Source: Amphibacillus jilinensis Y1 (GTDB taxonomy: Bacteria > Bacillota > Bacilli > Bacillales > Amphibacillaceae). Taken from it: DNA of 64,000 bases. The translations under genes and the position numbers were made by a program. The notes below the pieces were generated by a model, which made no database searches, was not told where the DNA came from, and saw only the letters and a list, made by a program, of their open reading frames with translations. Positions 44,152 to 54,617 of this stretch are shown in pieces. The stretch is taken from positions 102,057-166,056 of the forward strand of contig NZ_JH976436.1 of the NCBI RefSeq assembly GCF_000306965.1, read 5' to 3'. Position 1 is the stretch's first letter. Every line of letters begins with the position of its first letter.

Positions 44152-47100
44152 ATGTCACATTTATTTCTCGAAACAAAAGATATTATAAATATTACGGGGC
44201 AAAGGTTTTATAAACGTGGGCTTGACTATTTCAATAAAGGGCGTGTCCACAGCCTAAGTTATAATCCAAGCATTCAATCATGGAGTGCTGTTGTGAAGGG
44301 GGCTAACCACTATAATGTTAGAATATTTTTCTTTGAAAATGATGATTTAGAAGCAACATGTAACTGTCCCGCATACGAGACCCATTATACATGCAAACAT
44401 ATTGCAGCTGTATTACTTGCCATCACCACCAAGCAACAATCAGCTCAGATTATTAATGAAGAGGCGACAACCAACGGTACAGACCCCTTCCCCCTAAGGA
44501 TGATCGACACCTTTAGTGAACCTGTTGATCCAACAGATACTGAGACAGAACGTTTGAAAATTGATTTTATTTTAAATGAAACAAGGCACGCTGCCAGTCA
44601 AGACCCTTTCTTTAAACTAAGTTTAAAAGTAGGCGAACAACAACTGTTTATCGTTAAAGATCTGCAAGGCTTTATTCAAGCCATTGACCATAAGCAATCA
44701 ATTAAAATTACCAACAATTTCTCATATCAGCCGAAACGACATGAAATCAATCCAACTGATCTCGAGGTATTGAAATTACTTAAAACGGTAATTAATCATG
44801 CAAATATTTATGCCCATGACTATTTAGACATCGATAAACGTGAAGTTGTCCTACCACCATTTTTATTTGAATCATTTATCAAGCAATTAACACAGTGCTC
44901 ATTCCTATTAACGAAGGAAACAGGTGAGGCAACGCATACGCTTACGATAGTTGACCAGCTACCCGAGATCAACTTTGCTATTGATTTAAAAACTGCACAA
45001 ACATATACAATCGATTTTAGCCAACTTTTTGGTTATCAATTTTCACGTTACTATAACTATTTATATCGTAATCAACACTTCTATTTACTAACGGACCAAC
45101 AAAAAGATACATTAACAAAAATATATTCAATTCTGCCTTATCAACAAAAAAAGGTTTATCAAATTAGTAAAGATAAAATGACTTACTTTGTTGGTCATGT
45201 GTTACCACAGATAAAACAGTTGGGGACGATTAAGTACAGTAATGAAGCACAAGCAACTATTGAACAAGCCTCACTAGAAGTGAAGTTGTACATCGAAGAA
45301 ATTAAGCAAGCTTTAAGTGTAACGGTTACCTTTCAATACGGCGACAAGCAAATCAATCCATTCGAGAAACAAAACGCTAATGATACCGTGTTAACCCGCT
45401 CGTTTAACAAAGAACAGCGCATTATTAATCTATTGAAAAAATCAGGATTTCATTACTTAAATCAACGCTTTCAACTGTTTAGCTATGAGCGGATTTATCA
45501 ATTTATCCATGAGCAGCTTCCTCTGTTACAAGATGAAGCGACTATATATCTATCTGATCAAGCCAAGACACTAAAAGCCGAACACCATCCATCACTGGCT
45601 ACGACTGTTGACCATAATGCATTTACGGGGATGCTAGATATCCATTTTAATATCGACGGTATTTCAGATGATGAAATTAAAGATGTATTAAAAGCTCTGG
45701 TTGAGCGAAGAAAATACTATCGACTCAATGATGGGCCGTTAATCAAACTTAGCGATGATACCTTCCAAGCTTTTCAAACATTTGCTGATCAACTTCATTT
45801 AAAACAGTCAGAGCTACTCGATACACACCTGCACTTAAATGCCGCCCAAAGCATTCAAGTTGATCAAGCATTAGCTGACTATCAACCAAACTATTCGGAC
45901 ACATTTCAGCAATTAATTGGGGCGATTCAACAACCTCAAGCGATTAACTACCAATTGCCGTCAGCACTGCAAGCTGAACTCCGGGATTATCAAAAAATCG
46001 GTTATCAATGGTTTAAAGCACTGGCTCAATATCAGCTTGGTGGTATTTTGGCTGATGAGATGGGGTTAGGAAAGACTGTTCAAGCAATTAGCTTTATTGT
46101 TAGTGAGAAAGAAATAGACAATAGACAGCCTTCACTGGTAATCGCACCTGCTTCATTAATCTATAATTGGAAGAACGAATTTGAAAAGTTCGCACCAACA
46201 TTAGCAGTCGAAGTGATCGCAGGAGGTAAGCAAGAGCGACAAAGCATGTTCAACTCAGAAACAAACCCAGATGTTTTAATTACATCATACCCTTTAATTA
46301 GGAAAGACATAAAAAACTATCAAGCTTTCAACTTTGACATCATGATTCTAGATGAAGCACAGGCAATTAAGAATCATTTAACACAAACAGCTAAAGCAAC
46401 CAAAGCGATCCAAGCGAAGCAACGTTTTGCATTAAGTGGCACACCGATTGAAAACCGGTTAGATGAATTATGGTCCATTTTCCAAACCATCTCTCCAGGA
46501 TTTCTTGGATCAAAGAGGCAATTTGTTCAACATGATAAAGAGTATATTCAACAAATAACACGTCCGTTTATCCTACGCAGACTTAAAACAGATGTTTTAC
46601 CAGAGTTGCCTGAAAAAATTGAAATCGAACAGTATACTGAGCTTACTAAGGAACAGAAGCAAGTCTACCTTGCTTATCTTCAACGAATTCAGCAGCACGT
46701 CGATACCGCTATTGAAAATAATCAATTTGACCAAGGTAAATTAGAAATCTTGGCGGGTTTAACCCGTTTGCGTCAAATATGTTGCCACCCAGGCTTGTTC
46801 TTAGACAATTATCATGGCCAATCTGGTAAACTTGATTTATTGTTGACGATCATCGAACAATTACGTGAACAAGACAGACGCGTCCTAATTTTCTCTCAAT
46901 TTTCTAGTATGCTTGAAATGATTGCTCATCAGGTCAATAAGCATGGCTATCAAGCTTTTTACTTAGATGGTCAAACACCAGTTAAAGAGCGCGTAACAAT
47001 GGCAGACCAATTCAACAGTGGTGAGAGGGAACTGTTTCTGATTTCATTAAAAGCCGGTGGAACCGGATTGAACCTAACAGGCGCAGACACCGTTATCTTA

Positions 47101-47340
47101 TATGATCTTTGGTGGAACCCAGCTGTTGAAGCACAGGCTGCTGGTCGTGCCCACCGAATTGGACAAAAAAACAATGTTGAAGTGATTCGTTTAATTACGA
47201 AAGGAACAATCGAAGAAAAAATATTTCAACTTCAAGAAAAGAAACGCAAATTAGTTGACGAAATCATTCAACCAGGGGAAACGTTACTATCATCACTAGA
47301 TAAAGAAGAAGTCAAAGCTTTGTTAAGCTTTGACCGCTAA
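44152..47340 (+). CDS. SWIM zinc-finger SNF2/RapA-family helicase
   Basis: 1062 residues. An N-terminal SWIM finger CNCPAYETHYTCKHI lies at about 70-85, followed by a long middle region without recognised motifs. The SNF2 core begins near residue 620: ADEMGLGKTVQ (motif I), VIAPASLIYNW, LDEAQAIKNH (motif II), ALSGTPIENRLDELWSIF (III), then the C-lobe IFSQFSSML, SLKAGGTGLNLTGAD and AAGRAHRIGQ (motif VI). These proteins are DNA-translocating ATPases of uncertain role. Start ATG 44152 follows AAGGAG. It is the only plus-strand gene between the left end and upp in the right 45 kb, and begins right after repeat copy 13. Confidence 0.9.
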   Translation: MSHLFLETKDIINITGQRFYKRGLDYFNKGRVHSLSYNPSIQSWSAVVKGANHYNVRIFFFENDDLEATCNCPAYETHYTCKHIAAVLLAITTKQQSAQIINEEATTNGTDPFPLRMIDTFSEPVDPTDTETERLKIDFILNETRHAASQDPFFKLSLKVGEQQLFIVKDLQGFIQAIDHKQSIKITNNFSYQPKRHEINPTDLEVLKLLKTVINHANIYAHDYLDIDKREVVLPPFLFESFIKQLTQCSFLLTKETGEATHTLTIVDQLPEINFAIDLKTAQTYTIDFSQLFGYQFSRYYNYLYRNQHFYLLTDQQKDTLTKIYSILPYQQKKVYQISKDKMTYFVGHVLPQIKQLGTIKYSNEAQATIEQASLEVKLYIEEIKQALSVTVTFQYGDKQINPFEKQNANDTVLTRSFNKEQRIINLLKKSGFHYLNQRFQLFSYERIYQFIHEQLPLLQDEATIYLSDQAKTLKAEHHPSLATTVDHNAFTGMLDIHFNIDGISDDEIKDVLKALVERRKYYRLNDGPLIKLSDDTFQAFQTFADQLHLKQSELLDTHLHLNAAQSIQVDQALADYQPNYSDTFQQLIGAIQQPQAINYQLPSALQAELRDYQKIGYQWFKALAQYQLGGILADEMGLGKTVQAISFIVSEKEIDNRQPSLVIAPASLIYNWKNEFEKFAPTLAVEVIAGGKQERQSMFNSETNPDVLITSYPLIRKDIKNYQAFNFDIMILDEAQAIKNHLTQTAKATKAIQAKQRFALSGTPIENRLDELWSIFQTISPGFLGSKRQFVQHDKEYIQQITRPFILRRLKTDVLPELPEKIEIEQYTELTKEQKQVYLAYLQRIQQHVDTAIENNQFDQGKLEILAGLTRLRQICCHPGLFLDNYHGQSGKLDLLLTIIEQLREQDRRVLIFSQFSSMLEMIAHQVNKHGYQAFYLDGQTPVKERVTMADQFNSGERELFLISLKAGGTGLNLTGADTVILYDLWWNPAVEAQAAGRAHRIGQKNNVEVIRLITKGTIEEKIFQLQEKKRKLVDEIIQPGETLLSSLDKEEVKALLSFDR

Positions 47341-47344
47341 GCAA

Positions 47345-47376
47345 AATGCGTTTATTTCCTAGGAAATAAACGCATT
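47345..47376. terminator. 32-bp perfect palindrome between convergent helicase and minJ genes
   Basis: AATGCGTTTATTTCC joins its exact complement at CCTAGG with no loop beyond the centre; TATTTTATTT follows. Symmetry suits termination from both sides. Confidence 0.75.
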
Positions 47377-47439
47377 ATTTTATTTGAATAATAAAGTTTT
47401 TCTAGTGTTTTCTAGTTGAATTATCTTTAAATGGAGCGC

Positions 47440-48618
47440 TCAATATGCTAATTTTTTTTGATGATCAATCGTAAAAACAAGTCCCAATTGATAATGTTCA
47501 TGTTCATAAAGCGCCCGTTGAACAAAACGAATTTCGCCTCTTTCATCAATAACATCCAACTTACAAAACGCTCGATTATTTTGAAGCGCCTGATAAAAAT
47601 CATTCGGATCTGTTATTGGAACACCATTGACTTTAACAACAGTATCTCCAACAACTAAACCTAAATCAACTGCCGGCGAACCCGGCAATATCGCCAATAC
47701 CTTTATCCCTTTTTCAGTCGGGTTAAACAAAGCAGGGAGTTGCTGATCTTTCATTTTTAATCGATACGCTAACCATTCCCGCCCAACTAAAGCAACAATG
47801 ACACTCACAAGTGAAAAGAGGCCAATATAATAACCTAATAAGGCGGTGGCGATAACAAGTAAACCTAAAATAAATAAGTATTGACTAAAACGTTTGGCTG
47901 CCTTCGTTGGTAAAGTCGCACGAATAACATGTTCAAAGCCAATCACAAAGGGAAAGATCATCAAACCATAGCTTGTCCCATTTAATTCAATCACCGGCCA
48001 CCAATCAGTAGTGAATTCTAAAGTACCAACAGGCCAGAACATTATGATTGGAATTAATGTAATCCGTTTTAAACGATGTTGTCCGATCACTTTACCACGT
48101 GCCCCCTTGAAAATTTCAGGGAAGGTTTGATCATGTTCAATCGAACGCATCATTAGTGCTTCAATAACAATAAACAGCCCCATAATTGTCGTGAAGGTTA
48201 CCCAATCTAAAGCCGTTATCTCTCCTTGGAGGAAACTGGGTAACAAATCATGATAATAGGGAGAAAACAAAAGTATAATAGCAGTAAATCCAAATGTATA
48301 AGCACTTGATAACCAAGTAAATTTTTTATTTATTGAAAATAACATGGTAAAAAAGATAATAGCTAATAACATGAGATTGGGCAAACTTAACCCTAGCAAC
48401 ATGATAGCAACAGAAAGAATAAGGCCAAATAAAATACCATTTAAACGTTGACCATACATTTCATCAAAAATCGGATAAATCTTACTTCCAAATGACTGCC
48501 GTTCCTCTTTAATCCGTGTTAAGGAAGCTAGTGCCGTAATAATGATAAACCAATATAATAATGGATTCAGCAAAAAGCGACCTAATCCCTTTGCGATTTC
48601 GATAAACCATAATTCCAT
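47440..48618 (-). CDS. minJ: PDZ-domain membrane protein MinJ
   Basis: 392 residues. Six or more membrane helices (about residues 10-275) are followed by a cytoplasmic or external PDZ domain (ILPGSPAVDLGLVVGDTVVKVNGVPITDPNDFYQAL near 310-350). MinJ bridges DivIVA and MinD at division sites and poles in Bacillus. Its location downstream of ctpB and ftsEX agrees with B. subtilis minJ (yvjD). The identification relies on the domain layout plus synteny. Confidence 0.85.
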   Translation of the reverse strand: MELWFIEIAKGLGRFLLNPLLYWFIIITALASLTRIKEERQSFGSKIYPIFDEMYGQRLNGILFGLILSVAIMLLGLSLPNLMLLAIIFFTMLFSINKKFTWLSSAYTFGFTAIILLFSPYYHDLLPSFLQGEITALDWVTFTTIMGLFIVIEALMMRSIEHDQTFPEIFKGARGKVIGQHRLKRITLIPIIMFWPVGTLEFTTDWWPVIELNGTSYGLMIFPFVIGFEHVIRATLPTKAAKRFSQYLFILGLLVIATALLGYYIGLFSLVSVIVALVGREWLAYRLKMKDQQLPALFNPTEKGIKVLAILPGSPAVDLGLVVGDTVVKVNGVPITDPNDFYQALQNNRAFCKLDVIDERGEIRFVQRALYEHEHYQLGLVFTIDHQKKLAY

Positions 48619-48743
48619 CCTTCTACCCCCACTTCATTGCTGTTTATGTCCTTTATATCCTTTATCGTTAAATAAACTTCTACTATATAATATAGCATAG
48701 ATTAGCGGATAGAAGTTTTAAGATCGAAAAAAATGTAATGAAT

Positions 48744-48769
48744 AAAAAAACCGCCCTTTGGCGGTTTTT
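48744..48769 (-). terminator. Terminator overlapping the ctpB stop codon
   Basis: AAAAACCGCC pairs with GGCGGTTTTT around CTTT; on the minus strand seven T follow. The ctpB stop lies at the base of the stem. Confidence 0.85.
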
Positions 48770-50252
48770 ATTCAAATAATGCTTCTAAAGCTGCTTCCAT
48801 TTGTAAATCATCTTCCTTGTTACGAATCCGCTCAATAATATCGTAAGCTAATAATTCAGCAGTTTCTTCGTTAAGTTCTCCTGTTACAGATAAATCACGG
48901 TCAGTTTGATATTGAGAAATGGCATCTTCAGTTGCTTCACTAAAGTAACCATCCTCTCGATCAACATCATAGCCTAATCCGTCTAACATAATCTGAGCAA
49001 ATTTGATGTTATCATCACTGTCATCATAAGATAATGTTTGATCAAGCTGAATTGGAGCGGTGTAATAATAATCAGGTTGAGCCACTTCTCGTGTTGGTGC
49101 AACACCCACTTCATCAATAGAATTGCCTTCTGGAGATAGCCACTTCAAAATCGTTAACTTAAGCGAGCTTCCATCTCCCATCGGGATTGTACTTTGAACC
49201 GTTCCCTTTCCAAAACTATTCATTCCAATAATGTCAGCATCAATTGTTTCTTTTAACGAGATCGCCAATATTTCTGAAGCAGACGCGCTCCCTTCATCAA
49301 TCAGCACACTGATTGGATAATCTTTTGGCTCGTCTAAATTAGAGAAATAGCGTTCGACATTATCTTGACCATCAGCAATTTGCATATACGGTTGATCACT
49401 TGTAACGAACAATTTTAGTATATCTTCAATTACCGGCAGCAAGCCACCTGGGTTCCCACGGACATCAATCACTAAACCGTCTATCCCTTGTGCTTCTAAA
49501 TCAGCTAGTTGTTCTTGAAATTCTTCAGCCGTATGTTCAGAGAAAGACGTTAATTGAATCATCCCTGCTTGCTGATCATTCATTTCCACCAATTCTGAAT
49601 AAACGGTTTCTAATGGAATCGTGTCACGAACTAATGTATAAGTAATCGGATCAGATACACCCGGCCTTTCGATCTCTAATGAAACCTCCGAACCTTTTTC
49701 ACCTCTAATTTTAGCAACTGCTTCAAATAAATCTAAACCATCTAAACTTTCATCATCAACTGATACGACTTGATCATTCGGTCTTAAACCTGCCTTTTCT
49801 GCTGGCGAATCTTTAATCGGTGCAATAATCGTCACTTTCCCATCAACCATACTAACTTCTGCACCAATTCCCTCAAATGATGATTCAATTTGTTCATTAA
49901 ATTGTTCCATTGTTTCCTGATCCATATATTCACTGTATGGATCATCAAGTGTGGCTAACATACCGCGAACCGCACCTTCAATTAGTTGTTGATCAGATAC
50001 TTCATTTAAGTAATTTTCCTGAATCGTACTAAATGCTTGCGTGACTTTCGGCAAAGGAATCTCATCTGTTAACTCTTCAAGCATTTCTTTATATTCTTCT
50101 TCTGTCATAGACTGTGCTGACTGCTCAGTTAATGGATTAGCTTGATCACTGGCGGTTAAATCAATAACAAAATAGGTTCCAAGCCCACCAATAGCAATAG
50201 CTAATGTTAACAGCAATGCTAGCATTCTTTTGTTTACATGCACATGCTTCAC
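48768..50252 (-). CDS. ctpB: Carboxy-terminal processing protease CtpB (S41 family)
   Basis: 494 residues: N-terminal membrane anchor (MLALLLTLAIAIGGLGTYFV), helical region, PDZ domain (APIKDSPAEKAGLRPNDQVVSVDDES near 145-175). The S41 protease core has catalytic Ser in DEGSASASEI and Lys in SFGKGTVQS, and a C-terminal peptidoglycan-binding domain follows (IMLDGLGYDVDREDGYFSEA). In B. subtilis CtpB cleaves SpoIVFA during sporulation signalling. It lies downstream of the M23 hydrolase, with a terminator between. Confidence 0.93.
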   Translation of the reverse strand: MKHVHVNKRMLALLLTLAIAIGGLGTYFVIDLTASDQANPLTEQSAQSMTEEEYKEMLEELTDEIPLPKVTQAFSTIQENYLNEVSDQQLIEGAVRGMLATLDDPYSEYMDQETMEQFNEQIESSFEGIGAEVSMVDGKVTIIAPIKDSPAEKAGLRPNDQVVSVDDESLDGLDLFEAVAKIRGEKGSEVSLEIERPGVSDPITYTLVRDTIPLETVYSELVEMNDQQAGMIQLTSFSEHTAEEFQEQLADLEAQGIDGLVIDVRGNPGGLLPVIEDILKLFVTSDQPYMQIADGQDNVERYFSNLDEPKDYPISVLIDEGSASASEILAISLKETIDADIIGMNSFGKGTVQSTIPMGDGSSLKLTILKWLSPEGNSIDEVGVAPTREVAQPDYYYTAPIQLDQTLSYDDSDDNIKFAQIMLDGLGYDVDREDGYFSEATEDAISQYQTDRDLSVTGELNEETAELLAYDIIERIRNKEDDLQMEAALEALFE

Positions 50253-50287
50253 CTCAATAAATAATCTTGTTTATATAGTGTACCATA

Positions 50288-50319
50288 AAAGGCACCACCA
50301 CGTATCGTGCGATGCCTTT
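50288..50319 (-). terminator. Hairpin between the M23 peptidase gene and ctpB
   Basis: AAAGGCA pairs with TGCCTTT, with an inner ACG/CGT pair; a short T-run follows on the minus strand. Confidence 0.6.
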
Positions 50320-50349
50320 GATTTATTTTATGAAATTTTCAAATGGATA

Positions 50350-51723
50350 TTACGGTAAGTATGGCATTGGATCGATACCGTTACCTTGGCTCCACTGGCC
50401 ATTATGGACCTCAAAATGTAAATGGTCACCAAACGATCTACCTGTATTACCCATTGTTCCAATTTGTTGTCCTTGACTGACGGTTTGACCTAGACTAACT
50501 CCTAATGTATGAAGATGGGCATAAACCGTTGACATATTAATATCAGGATGATAAATGTAAATGACGTTTCCATAAGACGTCGAATATGACGACCGTGTCA
50601 CTCGACCAGCAGCAGCAGCATAAATTGGTGTACCTTGATTATTAGCAATATCAATCCCATTATGAAAGCTTCCCCCATTAAAGTCTCTCCAACCATGACC
50701 GGAACTTAATCTACCTTGAGCTGGCCAAATAAACGGAGCACTTCCACCTCCACCACCACCGGCTTGAGGTGAGTTATTTGAAGAATTATCTTCATCAGCT
50801 AATGGTTCAGCTTGACGTTCCTCTTTTTTACGTTCTTCCATTAATTGGTTTATCACTACTTCTTGATCAGCTAAAGCTTGACGCTCTTCCTCTATAGACA
50901 TAGTAAGTTCTTCTAAATGGTTATGTTCATCTTCTAGCTCTGAAGCAACTTCCACCTGTTCGTTACGCTGTTGATTCAATTCTGCTTGTAATGTTGATAA
51001 TTCTTCTTCTTGGTTAACAAGAATAGTGCGTTGACCTTCTAATTCAGCTTTTTCACTATCTAATTTTTCTTTGTCAGCAACAAGCTGTTCTTGCTTTTCC
51101 TCGACTGACGTACGTTTTATTTCAAGATCTTCTTTATCTGCTTGTTGCGCTTCCATAATATGACGATCAGAGTCCATAATTTTATTCACTGCAGTCGCGC
51201 GGTTAATAAAATCACCAAAATTTTGTGCGCCCAATAGTACTTGTAAGTAGTTAACATTGCCACCGTTGTGTTGAATTGAACGTAAACGCTCCTTAAGCAA
51301 CTCATCGCGATCGGCAATTCGATCTAACAAATCTTCAATCTCTTCACTCAATACATCGATTTCATCTTCTGTTTCTTCAATATTTCCCTCTGTTTCAGAA
51401 ATAGATGTTTCAATTCTATTTATCTCTTCATTTGTTAAACTAATTTCATTCTGTTTATCTACTAGGCTTTCTTCTGTAACCTCTAAATCCTCATCAATCT
51501 CGGAAATTCTGTCTGATACTTCAGCTTGACGACGTTGATTTTCGGCAATTTTTTCTTCAGCATCACTAGCATCCTCATCAATATTTTGTCTTTCCTGCTC
51601 GAGCTCCTCTAGTTCAGCTTCTAATTCAGAAATACTTTGCGCTGAAATAGATTCAGACAGCGGTAAAAAAAATCCAATAAGTAACAGAGTAGCAATTATA
51701 TAGATCATTAACCTTTTCATCAT
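50350..51723 (-). CDS. Coiled-coil murein hydrolase of the EnvC/LytM (M23) type
   Basis: 457 residues: signal peptide (MIYIIATLLLIGFFLPLSES), about 270 residues of coiled coil rich in E, Q and L, a linker with six glycines near 320, then an M23/LytM domain. Zinc ligands are in FHNGIDIAN and the HLHFEVH triad, with YAHLHTLGVSLGQ before. This matches the FtsEX-activated hydrolase architecture. The position directly after ftsEX suggests FtsX contacts the coiled coil. The B. subtilis FtsEX partner CwlO uses an NlpC/P60 domain instead, so the catalytic head differs. Confidence 0.9.
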   Translation of the reverse strand: MMKRLMIYIIATLLLIGFFLPLSESISAQSISELEAELEELEQERQNIDEDASDAEEKIAENQRRQAEVSDRISEIDEDLEVTEESLVDKQNEISLTNEEINRIETSISETEGNIEETEDEIDVLSEEIEDLLDRIADRDELLKERLRSIQHNGGNVNYLQVLLGAQNFGDFINRATAVNKIMDSDRHIMEAQQADKEDLEIKRTSVEEKQEQLVADKEKLDSEKAELEGQRTILVNQEEELSTLQAELNQQRNEQVEVASELEDEHNHLEELTMSIEEERQALADQEVVINQLMEERKKEERQAEPLADEDNSSNNSPQAGGGGGGSAPFIWPAQGRLSSGHGWRDFNGGSFHNGIDIANNQGTPIYAAAAGRVTRSSYSTSYGNVIYIYHPDINMSTVYAHLHTLGVSLGQTVSQGQQIGTMGNTGRSFGDHLHFEVHNGQWSQGNGIDPMPYLP

Positions 51724-51858
51724 AAAACCCCTCCACTTCAGCTTGAAAAATAATATGTTTAATCTATGTAAGAAAGACAGCTATGCCGCCATCTCTCACG
51801 TTATTTATCTTAAGTTTTATATTTTAATTAAAAGGCGAAGCCTCTTAAATTAAGAGAC

Positions 51859-52755
51859 TTACACCTTAAGAAACTTACGAACACTCATTACACTACCCCA
51901 AACACCGATAACAGCACCTATTAGTAAAATTAAGCCGGCTAGCTGCCATACAAATGGCGTAAAAGGCAACAATTGAACAAAATCAAATTGATTAACAGCG
52001 CTCATATTTTGATCAATATAGTAGTAGCCTGTAAATAATACTGCAATAGGAAGAATACTTCCTAATATACCTAGTAACAGACCCTCAACGAAAAACGGCC
52101 ATCTAATAAACCAGTTCGTTGCACCTACGAGTTTCATAATTTCAATTTCCTTACGACGGGCAATAATCGTAATTTTAATCGTATTCGAAATTAAGAAAAT
52201 TGCGGTAAAGACAAGGGCAATAATAAGCACGGCTCCTACGATTCGCGCATAATTGTTAAATGTAAACAAATTTTGCACGAAATCTTGTCCGTAATTAACA
52301 CGCTCTACATAATCAAAATCTTCGATGATCACATTAGCAATTGCAACCGTATCTTGTGGTTCTTCAGCAGTAACAACAAACGCATCATTTAATGGATTAT
52401 CTTGTTCAAACAACCCCCACGCTTCCCCTTGGTCTCCCATACTCGTCATTAAATCTTGCCACTCTTCATCTCGAGAAGAGAAAACAACAGATTCTACATT
52501 ATCTAAACCTTCTAATTCTTCACTAAGTTCTTCCATTTCTTCTTCATTAGCGGTTTGATCCACAAGTACTTTAATCTGCACATCTTCTTCAAGACCAGAT
52601 GCAATATGATTTAAGTTAAATACTAGCGCTAGAAATACAGCCACAAGAAGCAGGGTTGTAGTAACCGCTGCAACTGACGCTAAGGTCATCCAACTGTTTC
52701 GCCAACTGTTTTTTAAACCTTCTTTAAAATGCCTTTTTAATGTTCTAAACTTCAT
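51859..52755 (-). CDS. ftsX: Cell-division ABC transporter subunit FtsX
   Basis: 298 residues. An N-terminal membrane helix (WMTLASVAAVTTTLLLVAVFL) is followed by a large extracellular loop (about 65-170, with DVQIKVLVDQTANEEEMEEL), then three C-terminal helices. FtsX with FtsE controls a cell-wall hydrolase from outside. It overlaps ftsE by 11 bases. The start may be ATG 52755 (MKFRTLKRHFKEG, GAGGTG 9 bases away) or ATG 52761, two codons earlier. Confidence 0.93.
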   Translation of the reverse strand: MKFRTLKRHFKEGLKNSWRNSWMTLASVAAVTTTLLLVAVFLALVFNLNHIASGLEEDVQIKVLVDQTANEEEMEELSEELEGLDNVESVVFSSRDEEWQDLMTSMGDQGEAWGLFEQDNPLNDAFVVTAEEPQDTVAIANVIIEDFDYVERVNYGQDFVQNLFTFNNYARIVGAVLIIALVFTAIFLISNTIKITIIARRKEIEIMKLVGATNWFIRWPFFVEGLLLGILGSILPIAVLFTGYYYIDQNMSAVNQFDFVQLLPFTPFVWQLAGLILLIGAVIGVWGSVMSVRKFLKV

Positions 52756-53431
52756 AGCCATACTCACCTCTGTGTTGGTCACGAACAATTAATCCACCTT
52801 CAACGGCAATAACGCGACGCTTAATCGTGTTGACAATCTCTTTACTGTGGGTAGCCATGATTATGGTCGTACCTGTCCCATTAATTTCTTCTAATATTTT
52901 CATGATTTCCCAAGATGTATCAGGATCTAAGTTTCCGGTCGGCTCATCTGCAATTAATAGTTTTGGATAGTTAGCCATCGCACGTGCAATTGCCACACGT
53001 TGCTGCTCTCCTCCAGACAATTCATCAGGAATAAACCGGGCCTTATTCTTTAGGCCTACCTGATCAAGTACCTCCATGACACGTTTGCGAATTTGACGTG
53101 GTGACTCTTCAACCACCTCTAGGGCAAAAGCAACATTCTCATAGACCGTCATTTTTGGTAATAATTTAAAATCTTGATAAACAACACCAATCTCCCGACG
53201 TAATAACGGCACATCTTTCCATTTCATTTCTAGCAAATCTCTATTATTGACGCGAATCTGACCACTTGACGCTATCTCTTCACGAAAAATCAACTTTATG
53301 AAAGTTGATTTACCTGCACCACTTTGCCCAACTAAATAGACAAATTCTCCTGGGTCAATATTTATATCGATGCCATTTAAGGCAGTTACACCATTTGGGT
53401 AAGTCTTTTTGACTTGTTGCATCTCTATCAT
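52745..53431 (-). CDS. ftsE: Cell-division ATP-binding protein FtsE
   Basis: 228 residues. Walker A GQSGAGKSTF (about 34-43), LSGGEQQRVAIARAM signature, Walker B LLIADEPTGNLDP, H-loop MATHSKEIV. FtsE drives FtsX. Start ATG 53431 (MIEMQQVKK), preceded by AAGGTG. The order ftsE-ftsX-hydrolase-ctpB-minJ is typical of Bacillaceae. Confidence 0.96.
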   Translation of the reverse strand: MIEMQQVKKTYPNGVTALNGIDINIDPGEFVYLVGQSGAGKSTFIKLIFREEIASSGQIRVNNRDLLEMKWKDVPLLRREIGVVYQDFKLLPKMTVYENVAFALEVVEESPRQIRKRVMEVLDQVGLKNKARFIPDELSGGEQQRVAIARAMANYPKLLIADEPTGNLDPDTSWEIMKILEEINGTGTTIIMATHSKEIVNTIKRRVIAVEGGLIVRDQHRGEYGYEV

Positions 53432-53648
53432 AAGTTTAATCACCTTTAAATTATTATTAGATTCTACATGCTCTGCATGGATTCAATCATATAAATTTGA
53501 ATCACTGAATCTATTACATTATAACATCTATATCGACTTTTTTTACTGTTTTTTTTATTACAATTTCATTTCAAAACATGCTATAATTTGCTTATCTATA
53601 AGTGAAAGTAAGTATATAGACCCAGTTTATGTTATTTCTTTTGACCTA

Positions 53649-53678
53649 AAAAAAAGAAGCGTTTAGCTCTTGCTAAAC
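53649..53678 (-). terminator. Terminator at the end of the YitT gene
   Basis: GTTTAGC pairs with GCTAAAC around TCTT and includes the stop codon; GCTTCTTTTTTTT follows on the minus strand. Confidence 0.8.
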
Positions 53679-54529
53679 CCCTCACCAATCACTTCACTTG
53701 CGTTCATAACAACGATAAACGCGTTAGGATCAATTCTTTTGATCAGTTGAGTCGTTTTACTAAATTCACTTTGATTAACGACACACATGACCATTTTCCT
53801 TTTTTCTTTTGTATAACCACCTTCGGCCTGCCAAACCGTTAACCCACGATCAACTTCGTTTAATAGCACCGCCCTAACTTCTTCAACAAAATCAGTAATA
53901 ACCATAATGCTCTTCGATGTATTAAGACCGACTTGGACCAAATCAATCGTTCGACTCGTTACAAATAAGCCTACTAATGCATATAAGCCTTGTTCAACAG
54001 AAAAAACAAAAGTAGCCGCCAAAACGATAATTCCATCAAATAACGCGATACATATCCCAAATGGTAACGGAACAAATTTGTGAAGAATTTGTGCAGCTAA
54101 GTCCATGCCACCTGTTGAACCTTTGCCTCGAAAGACAATACCAATTCCAAGCCCACAAGCCATACCACCGAAAATGGCTCCTAACAAAGGATCAGGCGTT
54201 GCTGGTTGCCACTGACTCGTTAGCGAAACAAACAACGGCATCATTATCGTACCGACAAATGTTTTCAGTCCAAATTTCTTTCCTAATATGATCGTACCTA
54301 ATACAAACAACGGTATGTTTATTGACCATTGAACAATGGAAGGTTGAAAATTAAATGATGCATTTAAAATCGTACTAATACCCGCTACGCCACCAGATGC
54401 AATGTTATTTGGTAATAGAAACAAATTAAATCCACTCGCAATAAAAAAAGCCCCTAATAAGACAAGTCCGTACTCGAGCACGAGGACTAGCTTAGTCGGC
54501 AACGGTTTTCGTCGATATCTAGCTATCAT
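53663..54529 (-). CDS. YitT-family membrane protein (DUF161 plus DUF2179)
   Basis: 288 residues: five to six membrane helices (about residues 15-200, with FNLFLLPNNIASGGVAGIS and FRGKGSTGGMDLAAQIL), then a soluble C-terminal DUF2179 domain (DFVEEVRAVLLNEVDRGLTV, KTTQLIKRIDPNAFIVVM). Function of the family is unknown. I prefer ATG 54529 (MIARYRR), which has AGAGGTGG upstream, over the ATG at 54595, which has no ribosome site. It lies between prfB and ftsE, where B. subtilis has cccB. Confidence 0.82.
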   Translation of the reverse strand: MIARYRRKPLPTKLVLVLEYGLVLLGAFFIASGFNLFLLPNNIASGGVAGISTILNASFNFQPSIVQWSINIPLFVLGTIILGKKFGLKTFVGTIMMPLFVSLTSQWQPATPDPLLGAIFGGMACGLGIGIVFRGKGSTGGMDLAAQILHKFVPLPFGICIALFDGIIVLAATFVFSVEQGLYALVGLFVTSRTIDLVQVGLNTSKSIMVITDFVEEVRAVLLNEVDRGLTVWQAEGGYTKEKRKMVMCVVNQSEFSKTTQLIKRIDPNAFIVVMNASEVIGEGFSKS

Positions 54530-54617
54530 CCGGTCCACCTCTATTCTCTTTTGTTTAGCCTTAAGGAGTATACCATGATCGTGATCAGACGACAACTGTC
54601 TTTAACGCTCTATCACA

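Noticed and set aside
54530-54595. Upstream ATG of the YitT gene
   Set aside because: No ribosome site before it, whereas ATG 54529 has AGAGGTGG.
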